Assembly (NCBI GenBank): GCA_900553605.1
Contig: USDX01000007.1
Location: forward strand, 20,415-84,414
Length of the DNA stretch: 64,000 bases
Reading direction: 5' to 3'
Source of the DNA: an uncultured Eggerthella sp.
Lineage (GTDB): Bacteria; Actinomycetota; Coriobacteriia; Coriobacteriales; Eggerthellaceae
How positions within the stretch are numbered: position 1 is the first letter of the stretch; every line of letters begins with the position of its first letter. Below, piece by piece: positions 42,775 through 51,138 of the stretch. Made by a program: the position numbers and the translations under genes. The notes beneath the pieces were generated by a model that worked only from the letters and a program-made list of their open reading frames with translations, was not told where the DNA came from and made no database searches.

Positions 42775-42864
42775 ACAGGGCCCTGATGACGTGAGCCAAG
42801 GTCGATTCGGTGCGGTAAGTGCGGTCGATCCCCGTTCATGCTCGTCAGAGCCCTGTTTTGTTTT
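42775..42864 (+). terminator. Long-stem terminator of lysA
   Basis: Arms 42775-42789 and 42842-42856 (ACAGGGCCCTGATGA type) pair with two wobble or mismatch positions over 15 bp, around a 52-nt structured loop, then TTTGTTTT. GTAAGTGCGGTYGAT within the loop recurs near 30450, so the loop may contain another dispersed repeat. Confidence 0.65.
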
Positions 42865-42971
42865 AGTGCGATAAGGCCGTTTTGCTTATCCATTTAACGG
42901 ATCAGTGACAAACGCCAATGTCTTTACGTTTACAATAGATGGAATACAACTTCTACGGAAAGGTGCGCTTC

Positions 42972-44258
42972 ATGGCTGTCAAGGTTGGCTTGGTCGGAAC
43001 GGGCACGGTTGGCGGCGGATGCCTGGACATCCTTCGCAACCACAAGGAAGAATTCAAACGTCATTTTGGCATTGACATTGAGCTGACCCGCGTATGCTCC
43101 CGTCAGCCAGAGGTTGCCGATTCATATGGCTTGAGCGATATCTTCACCACCGATTTCCATGAAGTGATTAACGACCCTGAGGTCGATCTGGTTATCGAAC
43201 TCATCGGCGGTACCACCTTCGCCAAGGAAGTGGTAATCGGCGCCCTGCAAAACGGCAAGAGCGTGGTTACCGCCAACAAGGCCCTTATGGCTTCTTGTGG
43301 CGAAGAGGTTATGAGCTTGGCGGAAGAAAAGGGCGTAGAAATTGCGTTTGAGGCCAGCGTTGGTGGCGCTATTCCCATCATCGTTCCCTTGAAGCACTCT
43401 CTTATTGCCAACCGCATCGATTCCATCATGGGCATCGTGAACGGCACCACCAACTACATGATCACGCGCATGGACGAAGACGGCATGAGCTACGATGACG
43501 CGCTGAAGGAAGCCCAGGAAAAGGGCTTTGCAGAAGCCGATCCCACGGCCGACGTCGATGGCCTTGATGCTGCTGCCAAGATTGCCATCTTGGCTTCTAT
43601 CGCATTCAACTCCCGTGTAACCATGAGCCAGGTGTTCACCGAGGGCATTCGTCGCATTTCCCCTGTCGACCTGGCTATGGCTCACGAAATGGGCTATGCG
43701 GTGAAGCTCCTTGCCCACGCATACCGCACCGACGCAGGCATTGATGTTCGCGTGCATCCCACGATGATTTCCGAAAGTCATCAGCTCGCCACGGTCAATG
43801 GCGTATTCAACGCAATTTATACCGTGGGTGACGCTGCGGGCGAAAACATGTTCTTCGGTGAAGGTGCCGGCGCGGGTCCTGCTGCTAGCGCTGTTATGGG
43901 CGATGTGCTCGAGGTTGCTCGCCATTTGCAGATGGGCATCAAGCCAATTGTTGGATGCACGTGCACTGACGATCTGCCCATTCTTTCCGTTGAGGACCTC
44001 CATACGAAGTACTACATCCGTTTTGTGGTTGCCGACCGCAGTGGCGTTTTGGCTTCCGCGGCAGACATTTTCGCAAAATATGACGTTTCGGTTAAGACGG
44101 TTACCCAGCGCGGCAACGCTGCACGCGACGACGTCGATCTGGTGTTTGTTACCCATACGGCCGAAGAGCGCAATGTGCGCAAGGCCATCGACGACATCTT
44201 GGCTTTGGAGGGCGTTGTTACGGGCGGATTCCCATCGGTCATCCGCGTACAGGACTAA
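42972..44258 (+). CDS. hom: Homoserine dehydrogenase
   Basis: Reduces aspartate semialdehyde to homoserine with NAD(P)H, the branch leading to methionine and threonine. The 428 residues have the Rossmann VGLVGTGTVGGGCLDIL (~5-21), LIGGTTFA, TANKALMA, the catalytic segment ADPTADVDGLDAAAKIAI (~193-210) and a C-terminal ACT domain (~345-425, RFVVADRSGVLASAADIFA), which usually gives feedback control by threonine. I chose the ATG at 42972 after GGAAAGGTG; the frame reaches 42939 upstream. Followed by a strong terminator; metA is convergent. Confidence 0.97.
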   Translation: MAVKVGLVGTGTVGGGCLDILRNHKEEFKRHFGIDIELTRVCSRQPEVADSYGLSDIFTTDFHEVINDPEVDLVIELIGGTTFAKEVVIGALQNGKSVVTANKALMASCGEEVMSLAEEKGVEIAFEASVGGAIPIIVPLKHSLIANRIDSIMGIVNGTTNYMITRMDEDGMSYDDALKEAQEKGFAEADPTADVDGLDAAAKIAILASIAFNSRVTMSQVFTEGIRRISPVDLAMAHEMGYAVKLLAHAYRTDAGIDVRVHPTMISESHQLATVNGVFNAIYTVGDAAGENMFFGEGAGAGPAASAVMGDVLEVARHLQMGIKPIVGCTCTDDLPILSVEDLHTKYYIRFVVADRSGVLASAADIFAKYDVSVKTVTQRGNAARDDVDLVFVTHTAEERNVRKAIDDILALEGVVTGGFPSVIRVQD

Positions 44259-44306
44259 CAGGCGTTCATGCGGTTGGTTTGGCGATTCGCTTCTCCTGCA
44301 ATTTGA

Positions 44307-44341
44307 AAGGGCACGCGCTTTGGCGCGTGCCCTTCTTTTTT
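44307..44341 (+). terminator. Terminator of hom
   Basis: 12-bp stem (44307-44318 with 44323-44334), TTTG loop, then CTTTTTT. Confidence 0.95.
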
Positions 44342-44395
44342 GCGGTTCCGGGAATTCCGATTGGATTCCCTGGCTTGTTTCAGTGTGGGTTTGTC

Positions 44396-45322
44396 CTATT
44401 TGGATTCAGGCATGTCTTCCAAATCATAGGGTGTTGCCTGGTACACATAGTAGTTGAGCCAGTTGGTGTATAGCAGCTGAGCTGTGGCTCGCCAGTTGGA
44501 AATAGGCTTCTGCGTCGGATCGTCGTTGGGGAAGTAGTGCTTTGGCATGTCAGGGTTCAGGCCCTTTTTCGTGTCGCGATGGAACTCGCTCGCCAGGGTG
44601 TCGGTGTCGTATTCGGGATGGCCGAATACGAAGAAGTGGCGGCTATCGGTGCTTTTGGCGATGAAGACGCCAGCTTCGTCCGACACGGAGATCAGCTCTA
44701 GCTCCGGGACCTTCTCGATATCTTCCGCATGGACCTCGGTCCAGCGAGAATGGGGCGCATGAATGACGGTATCGAAGCCGCGGACCAGAGGAGAGGTGGG
44801 CTTCAAGATCTTGTGCTCGAAAACTCCGGTCATCTTGTGCTGCCTTAGATACTTCGGAATCCCGAAATGATAGTAGGCACCCGCCTGCGCACCCCAGCAG
44901 AGGTACAAGGTCGAGAAAACATTGGTTTTTGCCCATTCGAAGATGTCGCACAATTCGGGCCAGTAATCCACATCTTCAAAGGGGAGCTTTTCGACTGGTG
45001 CTCCGGTGACGATCATGCCGTCATAGCGCTTGTTGCGAATGTCATCCAAATCCACGTAGAACGATTCCATGTGCTTGGGAGGTACGTGCGTCGCCTTATG
45101 CGTGACGGTTTGCAGGAGGTCGACCTCAACCTGCAAGGGCGTGTTCGAGAGCTTGCGCAGGATTTGGGTTTCCGTTTCGATTTTCAAGGGCATCAAATTC
45201 AAGATGAGCACGCGCAATGGACGAATGTCCTGATGGATAGCGCGGTGCTCGGTCATAACAAAGATGTTCTCGCTTTCCAAGACCTCTGTTGCCGGCAAGG
45301 CATCGGGGATGCGAATTGGCAT
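44396..45322 (-). CDS. metA: Homoserine O-acetyltransferase (MetA type)
   Basis: Activates homoserine for methionine synthesis. The 308 residues show MPIRIPDALPATEVL, catalytic Cys142 in YLCWGAQAG, and FVFGHPEYD with the active-site His and Glu region. Residue 111 is Glu (TGAPVEKLPFEDVDYW); in characterised MetA proteins Glu at this position goes with acetyl-CoA and Gly with succinyl-CoA, so the product should be O-acetylhomoserine despite the older succinyltransferase name. I chose the ATG at 45322 with AAAGGAG upstream; an in-frame start at 45376 is less likely. It is divergent from metY, which uses that product directly. Confidence 0.94.
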   Translation of the reverse strand: MPIRIPDALPATEVLESENIFVMTEHRAIHQDIRPLRVLILNLMPLKIETETQILRKLSNTPLQVEVDLLQTVTHKATHVPPKHMESFYVDLDDIRNKRYDGMIVTGAPVEKLPFEDVDYWPELCDIFEWAKTNVFSTLYLCWGAQAGAYYHFGIPKYLRQHKMTGVFEHKILKPTSPLVRGFDTVIHAPHSRWTEVHAEDIEKVPELELISVSDEAGVFIAKSTDSRHFFVFGHPEYDTDTLASEFHRDTKKGLNPDMPKHYFPNDDPTQKPISNWRATAQLLYTNWLNYYVYQATPYDLEDMPESK

Positions 45323-45569
45323 AAGTGCTCCTTTATTAATAACGATACATTCGTGCGTTGATGCAATAGCAATCACGATTGTACGCGCGGGCGCCCAAGC
45401 CTTCTACGTCCGTCAGCCAATCTATAGCCAGTTATAGGTAATTGCATTGACCAGGTTTTTTACTTGTCGATCTAGTGCACCATCTTTTGGCGATGCGCTT
45501 TTACAATAGACACTATCGCTTCACGCGCCTCGGTTGCGTGGGCGGGCTTTGGGAAGAAAGGAATACGCA

Positions 45570-46850
45570 ATGAGCGAATCTTTGGCCACAACCTGTGTGC
45601 AGGGCGGCTATCGTCCTGGCGATGCCGAACCTCGTCAGGTGCCGATTTATCAATCAACTACCTGGAAATATGACACAAGCGAGCATATGGGCCGTTTGTT
45701 TGATCTGGAAGAATCTGGATACTTCTATACCCGTCTGCAGAACCCCACAAACGATTTCGTTGCTGCAAAAATCTGCGAGCTGGAAGGCGGCAGTGCTGCG
45801 ATGCTCACTTCATCGGGGCAGGCGGCAAATTTCTTCGCTGTCTTCAATATCGCCGGGCAGGGCGATCATGTAGTGGCTTCTTCGGCGATTTACGGCGGTA
45901 CGTACAATTTGCTGTGCCACACCATGGCACGCATGGGTCTGGAGTGCACGTTTGTTTCTCCCGACTGCTCTGATGATGAGCTTGAAGCGGCATTTCGCCC
46001 GAATACCAAAGCGGTTTTCGGCGAAACCATTGCGAACCCAGCGCTCAACGTATTGGATATTGAGCGTTTTGCCAATGCGGCTCATGCGCATGGTGTGCCG
46101 CTGATCGTGGACAACACGTTCCCCACGCCGGTAAATTGCCGTCCCTTCGAATGGGGCGCTGATATCGTCACCCATTCCACCACGAAATACATGGACGGCC
46201 ACGGTGCTGGTGTTGGCGGCTGCATTGTTGATTCCGGCAAGTTTGACTGGAACGCTCATGCTGATAAGTTCCCTGGTCTTACTACGCCCGACGAAAGCTA
46301 TCATGGCGTGGTGTACACCGAGCGCTTCGGGCTGGAAGGCGCGTTTATCACCAAAGCTACCTCACAGCTTATGCGCGATTTTGGCTCTATTCAGTCGCCG
46401 CAGAATGCGTTTCTGCTGAACATGGGCTTGGAGAGCCTCCATGTTCGCATGGCGCAGCACTGCAAGAACGGTCAGTCGGTTGCCGAGTTCCTCTCCAGCC
46501 ACCCGAAAGTGGCATGGGTTCGTTACTGCGGCTTGCCCGATGACCCGAATTATGATTTGGCGCAAAAGTACCTGCCCAATGGTTCATGCGGTGTTGTGAG
46601 CTTTGGCGTAAAAGGCGGGCGTGAAGCGGCAGAGCGCTTTATGGCCAACTTGAAGCTGGCGCAGATCGCTACCCATGTTGCCGACGCTCGTACCTGTGTT
46701 CTTCATCCTGCAAATGCAACTCATCGGCAGATGAATGACGAAGAGCTTGCTGCGGCAGGCATCAGCCCCGATCTCGTGCGTCTTTCGTGCGGTATCGAAG
46801 ACACCGCCGACCTCATTGCCGATATCGATCAGGCTCTTTCGTTTGCGTAA
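45570..46850 (+). CDS. metY: O-acetylhomoserine aminocarboxypropyltransferase (sulfhydrylase)
   Basis: PLP enzyme of the Cys/Met metabolism family that joins O-acetylhomoserine with sulfide to give homocysteine (direct sulfhydrylation). The 426 residues contain TTCVQGGYRPGDAEPRQVPI, the FYTRLQNPTNDFVAAKI block, SSGQAANFF, the PLP Lys in VTHSTTKYMDGHGAGVGG (~205-222) and VRLSCGIEDTADL near the end. The long insert around LTTPDESYHG (~243-252) is typical of O-acetylhomoserine sulfhydrylases rather than cystathionine gamma-synthase or lyase. The ATG at 45570 follows GAAAGGAA. Pairs with the divergent metA; the 250-bp gap shows no SAM riboswitch I could identify. Confidence 0.94.
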   Translation: MSESLATTCVQGGYRPGDAEPRQVPIYQSTTWKYDTSEHMGRLFDLEESGYFYTRLQNPTNDFVAAKICELEGGSAAMLTSSGQAANFFAVFNIAGQGDHVVASSAIYGGTYNLLCHTMARMGLECTFVSPDCSDDELEAAFRPNTKAVFGETIANPALNVLDIERFANAAHAHGVPLIVDNTFPTPVNCRPFEWGADIVTHSTTKYMDGHGAGVGGCIVDSGKFDWNAHADKFPGLTTPDESYHGVVYTERFGLEGAFITKATSQLMRDFGSIQSPQNAFLLNMGLESLHVRMAQHCKNGQSVAEFLSSHPKVAWVRYCGLPDDPNYDLAQKYLPNGSCGVVSFGVKGGREAAERFMANLKLAQIATHVADARTCVLHPANATHRQMNDEELAAAGISPDLVRLSCGIEDTADLIADIDQALSFA

Positions 46851-46916
46851 TCGATGCATCGGTGCAGATGCCGCGAAGTGAGGACTCCCCTATATAAGCG
46901 TTTGCTGCCGTGCATG

Positions 46917-46947
46917 CCGCCCTCGACTCGTTCGGGGGCGGTTTTTT
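46917..46947 (+). terminator. Terminator of metY
   Basis: CCGCCC / GGGCGG stem with inner TCGA/TCGG pairing, then six T. Confidence 0.88.
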
Positions 46948-47052
46948 ATGGGTTGTGTATATAATGGCAGGTAGTTTGGATCTGCGTGAATATTCGCGTT
47001 CACGCAAAGATCCGCCTATTGCAATCCATCAAGCTAGAGAGTTCCTTTCGCC

Positions 47053-48159
47053 ATGCGTGACGTACACTGCCATATCCTTCCTGGAGTAGATGATGGTGCT
47101 CGCACCATGCAGGAATCGCTGCTAATGCTTTCTGAGGCCATGAGGGCGGGCATTACTTCCATCGTATGCACGCCGCGATGCTGCGATCCTTGGTTCGACT
47201 TCTCGCGTATGTGGCAGGCTTATCTTCAGCTAAAGCGCCATGCGTCTGCTATTCCTGGTGCACCCGAGCTTTCTATGGGCTTTGAAGTCGACTATCACAA
47301 ATTGAAGAAGCTTGGGATGGACGCAGCTGTTCAGCTTGGCAACGACCAGGGGGAATTTTTACTGGAGCTTCCTCAAGGCACCCTGCCGCTCGATTGGGAA
47401 TTCATGGTTCACAATCTGCAGCGCAAGGGTTTCAGGGTCATAATCGCCAACCCGGAGCGATGCCGTGAAGTCCAGAAGGATATCGATGTTGCACGCCGTT
47501 TCGTTTCGGCTGGCTGTGAATTGCAGATTTCTGCGGACTGTATATATGGGGGCTTTCTAGATCCTTCGCGCCGCGCGGCGAAGAAGCTGGTGCAAGCTGG
47601 TTTGGTCCGCTACCTGGCAAGTGATGCCCGCCACCCTTCCGACTACGAGCTGTTCACCGAAGCAATGGAGTACTTCAAGCGTTTTGCTGATTCTGAGGCA
47701 ATGGAGAACAAGAGCATAGAAGAGGTTGAACGCGAGTGCGCCGAGGCGGAAGCTCGTGCTGGCCAAAAGAGGAAAGGGCGCGGAGCCGGCCCCGATAGAG
47801 GGAAAGTGCCCGCTGGGGTGGACGGCTTTGCTCGTCAGGCTGCCGCAAGCGGTGAACGCCCCTTTGATTCTGAGGCCGAGACATATCGTAGCGCCATGGC
47901 TGCTGTAGAAGGCATCGGCGGAAATGCGGAGAGTGTTGGGCCTCGGAGCGCTGCTGCGCCTAGCGTGGTCCGTTCTTCTGGGGGCCGAAGGGTCATGTCG
48001 GATAATTCTGCAGCCAACCCGGGGAAACTGCCCCTTCCTGTTGAAGGCGGTACTGCGCGTGCGTCGTATCTTGAGCCAGCCGAGTGTTCTTCGGATGCGG
48101 CTCTCGATGCCATGTTCGATGACGTTCCCCTTCGTGGAAAGCATGCGCGAAGGGAATAG
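47053..48159 (+). CDS. PHP-family CpsB/YwqE-like protein with lost metal ligands
   Basis: A 368-residue protein. The first ~215 residues are related to the CpsB/YwqE/CapC PHP tyrosine phosphatases that regulate capsule and exopolysaccharide export: RDVHCHILPGVDDGA (2-16), CTPRCC, GFEVDYH, FLLELP, IIANPERC and ASDARHP. The HxH pair (His5, His7) is kept, but the expected His of TPH is Arg42, that of AHPER is Asn133 and that of DAH is Arg193, so the metal site looks incomplete. Residues ~216-368 are a disordered Ala/Gly/Ser/Arg-rich tail not found in the family. The ATG has no good ribosome site. It may be a regulatory pseudoenzyme or may bind metal differently. No kinase or capsule genes are adjacent. 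Confidence 0.78.
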   Translation: MRDVHCHILPGVDDGARTMQESLLMLSEAMRAGITSIVCTPRCCDPWFDFSRMWQAYLQLKRHASAIPGAPELSMGFEVDYHKLKKLGMDAAVQLGNDQGEFLLELPQGTLPLDWEFMVHNLQRKGFRVIIANPERCREVQKDIDVARRFVSAGCELQISADCIYGGFLDPSRRAAKKLVQAGLVRYLASDARHPSDYELFTEAMEYFKRFADSEAMENKSIEEVERECAEAEARAGQKRKGRGAGPDRGKVPAGVDGFARQAAASGERPFDSEAETYRSAMAAVEGIGGNAESVGPRSAAAPSVVRSSGGRRVMSDNSAANPGKLPLPVEGGTARASYLEPAECSSDAALDAMFDDVPLRGKHARRE

Positions 48160-48730
48160 GGCTTTTCGGAGCGCGGCTCTGCTTGCATGGATTAACGACG
48201 TTAATAAGTGGCCTCTCACCTCTATATATAGGATTCGCCTATAGATTAATCTTGATTTATAGGTTCCTTTTCTGGAACTCTGGTGCGACAATAAAACTGT
48301 TAGCGATACCGAAGCTAGCAGCTTTGTCGCATGCGCCCCACGCGATACCCCTCTCGCGCGCGGGCGCTTTTGTGTGAGGGGAATTCCTCTCCTTGCTTTG
48401 TACAGAGCCATGTGTGCGCAGGCTTCGCCTGCTTTTGCGTTGTGCTTTGCAAGGTTTAGCCGTGGCACCGTCCTTTGATTCGGCGTCTCTTTGCATGGTG
48501 CTTGATTTTTGAGCATGAGCTGCAATTGCCGCAATTGCCGCCAATCTCGTTTTTTATTGCCGGTTGGTTTGTCCCGCGATCCTGTTTCTTGCGCTTTGCA
48601 ATCTGCCATCTCTTCTGGGCACGTCACATGAGCAGCCTTCAAAAGCGTCGGGCGATCGGCTGTTCCCTGGGACATGCTCGCTGCGCGGGTGGGCGGTTAT
48701 TTTTTGGCGGTGAGCGTTTTTCTTTGAAAA
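48160..48730. other. Non-coding stretch after the PHP gene
   Basis: About 570 bp with frames of implausible composition only. A hairpin with a short T run (GCAGGC / GCCTGC, 48418-48432, then TTTTG) could end the PHP transcript. An AT-rich palindromic patch is at ~48221-48245 (CTATATATAGG with CCTATAG). No other feature recognised. Confidence 0.5.
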
Positions 48731-48735
48731 TGTTA

Positions 48736-48780
48736 TTGACGGCTAACTTTTCTCTTGTTAAGTTAATCACGGTTAACTTA
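48736..48780 (+). promoter_or_regulatory. Promoter overlapped by a perfect palindromic operator
   Basis: TTGACG (48736-48741), 17-bp spacer and TAAGTT (48759-48764) form a promoter. TAAGTTAA (48759-48766), 6-nt spacer and TTAACTTA (48773-48780) form a perfect inverted repeat covering the -10 box, as a repressor site would. A related half (GGCTAACTT) is at 48741-48749. The regulator is unknown. Confidence 0.6.
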
Positions 48781-48798
48781 GAGGAAGCGAAACTTCCG

Positions 48799-48972
48799 GT
48801 GAAGAACTTCTACACCTCTTCATCGGCAATGTTCTCTTCGGGCTCATATTGGGATGTTGCCACTGCTTTGTCCTTTTATTCGCCGGAAGTTGCGCCGACT
48901 CGAAATCTCTTGCTTTTGGACAGGAGTGTGAACGAGGAAGAACCCGCCCTATGGCGGGTTCTTCCTGTTTAG
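48799..48972 (+). CDS. Possible 57-residue ORF downstream of the operator-promoter
   Basis: A GTG at 48799, ~11 nt after GAGGAAG, opens a 57-codon frame beginning VKNFYTSSSAMFSSGSYWDV and ending in the terminator-like hairpin at 48936-48966. It is the only frame fitting the transcript implied by the promoter at 48736. No similarity is recognised. The stem of the terminator lies inside the last codons, which argues against it or means the end is unusual. The transcript may instead be a small RNA. Confidence 0.25.
   Translation: MKNFYTSSSAMFSSGSYWDVATALSFYSPEVAPTRNLLLLDRSVNEEEPALWRVLPV
48936..48966. terminator. Hairpin between the operator-controlled transcript and vanZ
   Basis: 13-bp stem (GGAAGAACCCGCC with GGCGGGTTCTTCC), CTAT loop, followed on the plus strand by TGTTTAG. 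It lies between convergent transcripts and may work for both. Confidence 0.7.
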
Positions 48973-49046
48973 GCTGAGTGTGCGAGTTTGTAGGATTGGG
49001 AAATCGGGAACAAGGAAGGTTCGGCGGAATCCTCTGCTCTTCCGAT

Positions 49047-49517
49047 TTATTTGCCGTTCGACATCTTCGTTTTCCCGAATCCGAAACGGGTTAGTGCAGC
49101 GCCAACAAGAGTCGCGACGGTATCTACCGCCCAATCGGCGGGGTCGCAGCTTCGGTTGGGGACGAATAGCTGATGCCACTCGTCGGTTATGCCGTAGAGG
49201 CTTCCGATGGCCAATGCTGCGAGAAGCGCGGTGCGGGGATTCAGGTGGAAGCGCAGCGCGTTGAACAGCAGTGCGCCGAAAATAAGGTACTCGGTGAAAT
49301 GGCCAACAGGTGAAACGTCAACTTCATGGCCGAATACCCACTGAGCGCCAGTTGTCAGCACGCCCTTGATTGCCGAGATGATGCCGAGTCCGCTGTTTAT
49401 CGATTCGCCGGTATTGGCGGACATCCAGAAAATCATTGCTGCCAAAGCGGCAGCCGCTAACCAGCTAAGGATAATTTTCGCAGAGCGGGAAAGGTGATGG
49501 GTTGAGCAAGCGTTCAT
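49047..49517 (-). CDS. VanZ-family membrane protein
   Basis: A 156-residue protein with four to five membrane helices. Family motifs are MIFWMSANTGESINSGLG at the first helix, the HFTEYLIFGALLFNAL segment, and SLYGITDEWHQLFVPNRSCDPADWAVDTVAT (~115-145), where the DExHQxFVPxR core is characteristic. VanZ proteins are linked to low-level teicoplanin resistance in enterococci, but most genomic members are of unknown role in the envelope. The ATG at 49517 has GGAAGG 6 nt upstream; the longer frame starting at 49745 overlaps the divergent MFS gene and is rejected. Confidence 0.88.
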   Translation of the reverse strand: MNACSTHHLSRSAKIILSWLAAAALAAMIFWMSANTGESINSGLGIISAIKGVLTTGAQWVFGHEVDVSPVGHFTEYLIFGALLFNALRFHLNPRTALLAALAIGSLYGITDEWHQLFVPNRSCDPADWAVDTVATLVGAALTRFGFGKTKMSNGK

Positions 49518-49655
49518 GAGTGCCTTCCGAGTAATGTGCTGCTGCCTTTTGCGTCGTTCAAGAGCACTAGTAGGGTACGCCATCGTGTTGTTGAGAGGGC
49601 GCAGTCCAGCGCTGCGGTAAGATAAACCACAGCATTTCATCACCAAGGAGGGATT

Positions 49656-51023
49656 TTGTTGGAAGAGGGCAAGCGGGCTCAAACGCAGGTAATTGTGCTT
49701 ATTGCCATCGTTATCCTTGGTTCGTGTCTGGGGAATCTTTCGCAAACCGCGCTGAACGCCATGTTTTCCGGTATGGCGGCAGACTTTGGCGTTCAGATGG
49801 AACTGGGCCAGTGGGTTACTACGCTGTACATGCTGGTGCTGGGAATCACCGTTCCCGCGGTTACCTACCTCATGCGCCGTTTTCCGTTGAAAAACGTGGT
49901 GCTGGCGGCATTGCTGCTGTTGGTGGTAGGCGCCGCTATCGATGTGGTTGCTCCCAGTTTCGAGGTGCTGGTAGCCGGTCGTGCTCTTCAGGCTGTATCG
50001 GCGGGCATAACCATGCCGATGATGATCAGTATCGTTATGACTTCCTTCCCGCGCGATAAGCAGGCAACTGTTATGGGTATTGCGGGCATCGCTATGGGTT
50101 TTGCCCCCAATATCGGACCCACTATTGGCGGATGGATGATTGGGTTTGCTGGGTGGCGCAGCTTTTTTGTGGCGCTGTTTGCCTGCGCGTTGGTTCTCCT
50201 GCTGCTTGCTGCGGTATTGGTTGCGCGCCGTCCCCAGGCGAATTCGTCTGCAAGGCTCGACGTTTTGTCGCTGGTGCTTTCCGCCTTAGGCTTCGGCGGT
50301 CTGCTGCTGGGGTTCTCCAATGCTTCGAGCTTCGGATTGGCAAGCCCATATATTTGGGTTCCTGCAATTCTTGGCGTGTTGTTCTTGGCGCTGTATCTGT
50401 ACAGGCAAAGGCGTGTCGAACATCCTCTTACCAATTTGCATATCTTCGATTCGTGGCGTTACCGCGTGAGCTTCTGGGCGGCAAACGCATTGTTCGCCAG
50501 CTTCATGGGCATCACGCTGATCATTCCGCTGTTCATTGAGAACCAGTGGGGAGGTTCGGCGCTTCAGGCAGGGCTGGCTTTGCTGCCGGGCACGGTAGCG
50601 GCTTTTATCGTGAATCCCCTGGCTGGTTGGTTGGTGGACCGCATTGGGGCTCGTCCTGTTGTCGTGGTTGCTTCGGTGTTTCTTGCGGTTGGTGCACTTT
50701 CCATGGCATTCATCGACGAAGCGACTCCGTTCTGGGCTATTGTTGCGCTGCAGGGCGTTCGCGCTACCGGTGTTTCGGGTTTGATTGGGCCGTTAACATC
50801 GTGGGGCATGGCCGATTTGCCTCATGAGATCATGACCGATGGCTCTTCCTTTGGCACTGCGGTCCGTCAGGCGTGTGCATCTGTTGGCACGGCACTTATG
50901 GTATTCGCCATTGCCGCAGGGGCATCGGCGGGGATGTCTTTGGCGGGCTTCCATGCGGCGTTCGCTATCTCGGGCTTTTTTGCGGTGATAGTGCTTGGTC
51001 TTGCCGTTGCTCGCATTCGATAG
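49656..51023 (+). CDS. MFS multidrug transporter, DHA2 type
   Basis: A 455-residue inner-membrane exporter with fourteen predicted helices, as in the drug:H+ antiporter-2 (EmrB/QacA) family. Features are LNAMFSGMAADFGVQMELGQWVTTLYMLVLGITVP-type helices 1-2 (antiporter motif WVTTLYML), LVAGRALQAVSAGITMPM (~115-132), and GIAGIAMGFAPNIGPTIGGW (motif C, ~149-168). It starts with TTG at 49656, placed 4-5 nt after GGAGGG. Substrate unknown. Divergent from vanZ, and followed by an acetyltransferase gene 115 bp downstream. Confidence 0.9.
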   Translation: MLEEGKRAQTQVIVLIAIVILGSCLGNLSQTALNAMFSGMAADFGVQMELGQWVTTLYMLVLGITVPAVTYLMRRFPLKNVVLAALLLLVVGAAIDVVAPSFEVLVAGRALQAVSAGITMPMMISIVMTSFPRDKQATVMGIAGIAMGFAPNIGPTIGGWMIGFAGWRSFFVALFACALVLLLLAAVLVARRPQANSSARLDVLSLVLSALGFGGLLLGFSNASSFGLASPYIWVPAILGVLFLALYLYRQRRVEHPLTNLHIFDSWRYRVSFWAANALFASFMGITLIIPLFIENQWGGSALQAGLALLPGTVAAFIVNPLAGWLVDRIGARPVVVVASVFLAVGALSMAFIDEATPFWAIVALQGVRATGVSGLIGPLTSWGMADLPHEIMTDGSSFGTAVRQACASVGTALMVFAIAAGASAGMSLAGFHAAFAISGFFAVIVLGLAVARIR

Positions 51024-51138
51024 ATGCGTGCGTTGCTGAAGCGAAAACTGGAACGGTCTGTGTCGAATTGCGGGGAAGCGCAAAAATTCTTTCGCAGCTC
51101 TCTTTTCGTGCGCTGTTTGCGTGGGTAGAATACGTCCC

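Noticed and set aside
45323..45569. SAM riboswitch between metA and metY
   Set aside because: I could not find the conserved SAM-I/SAM-II cores on either strand.
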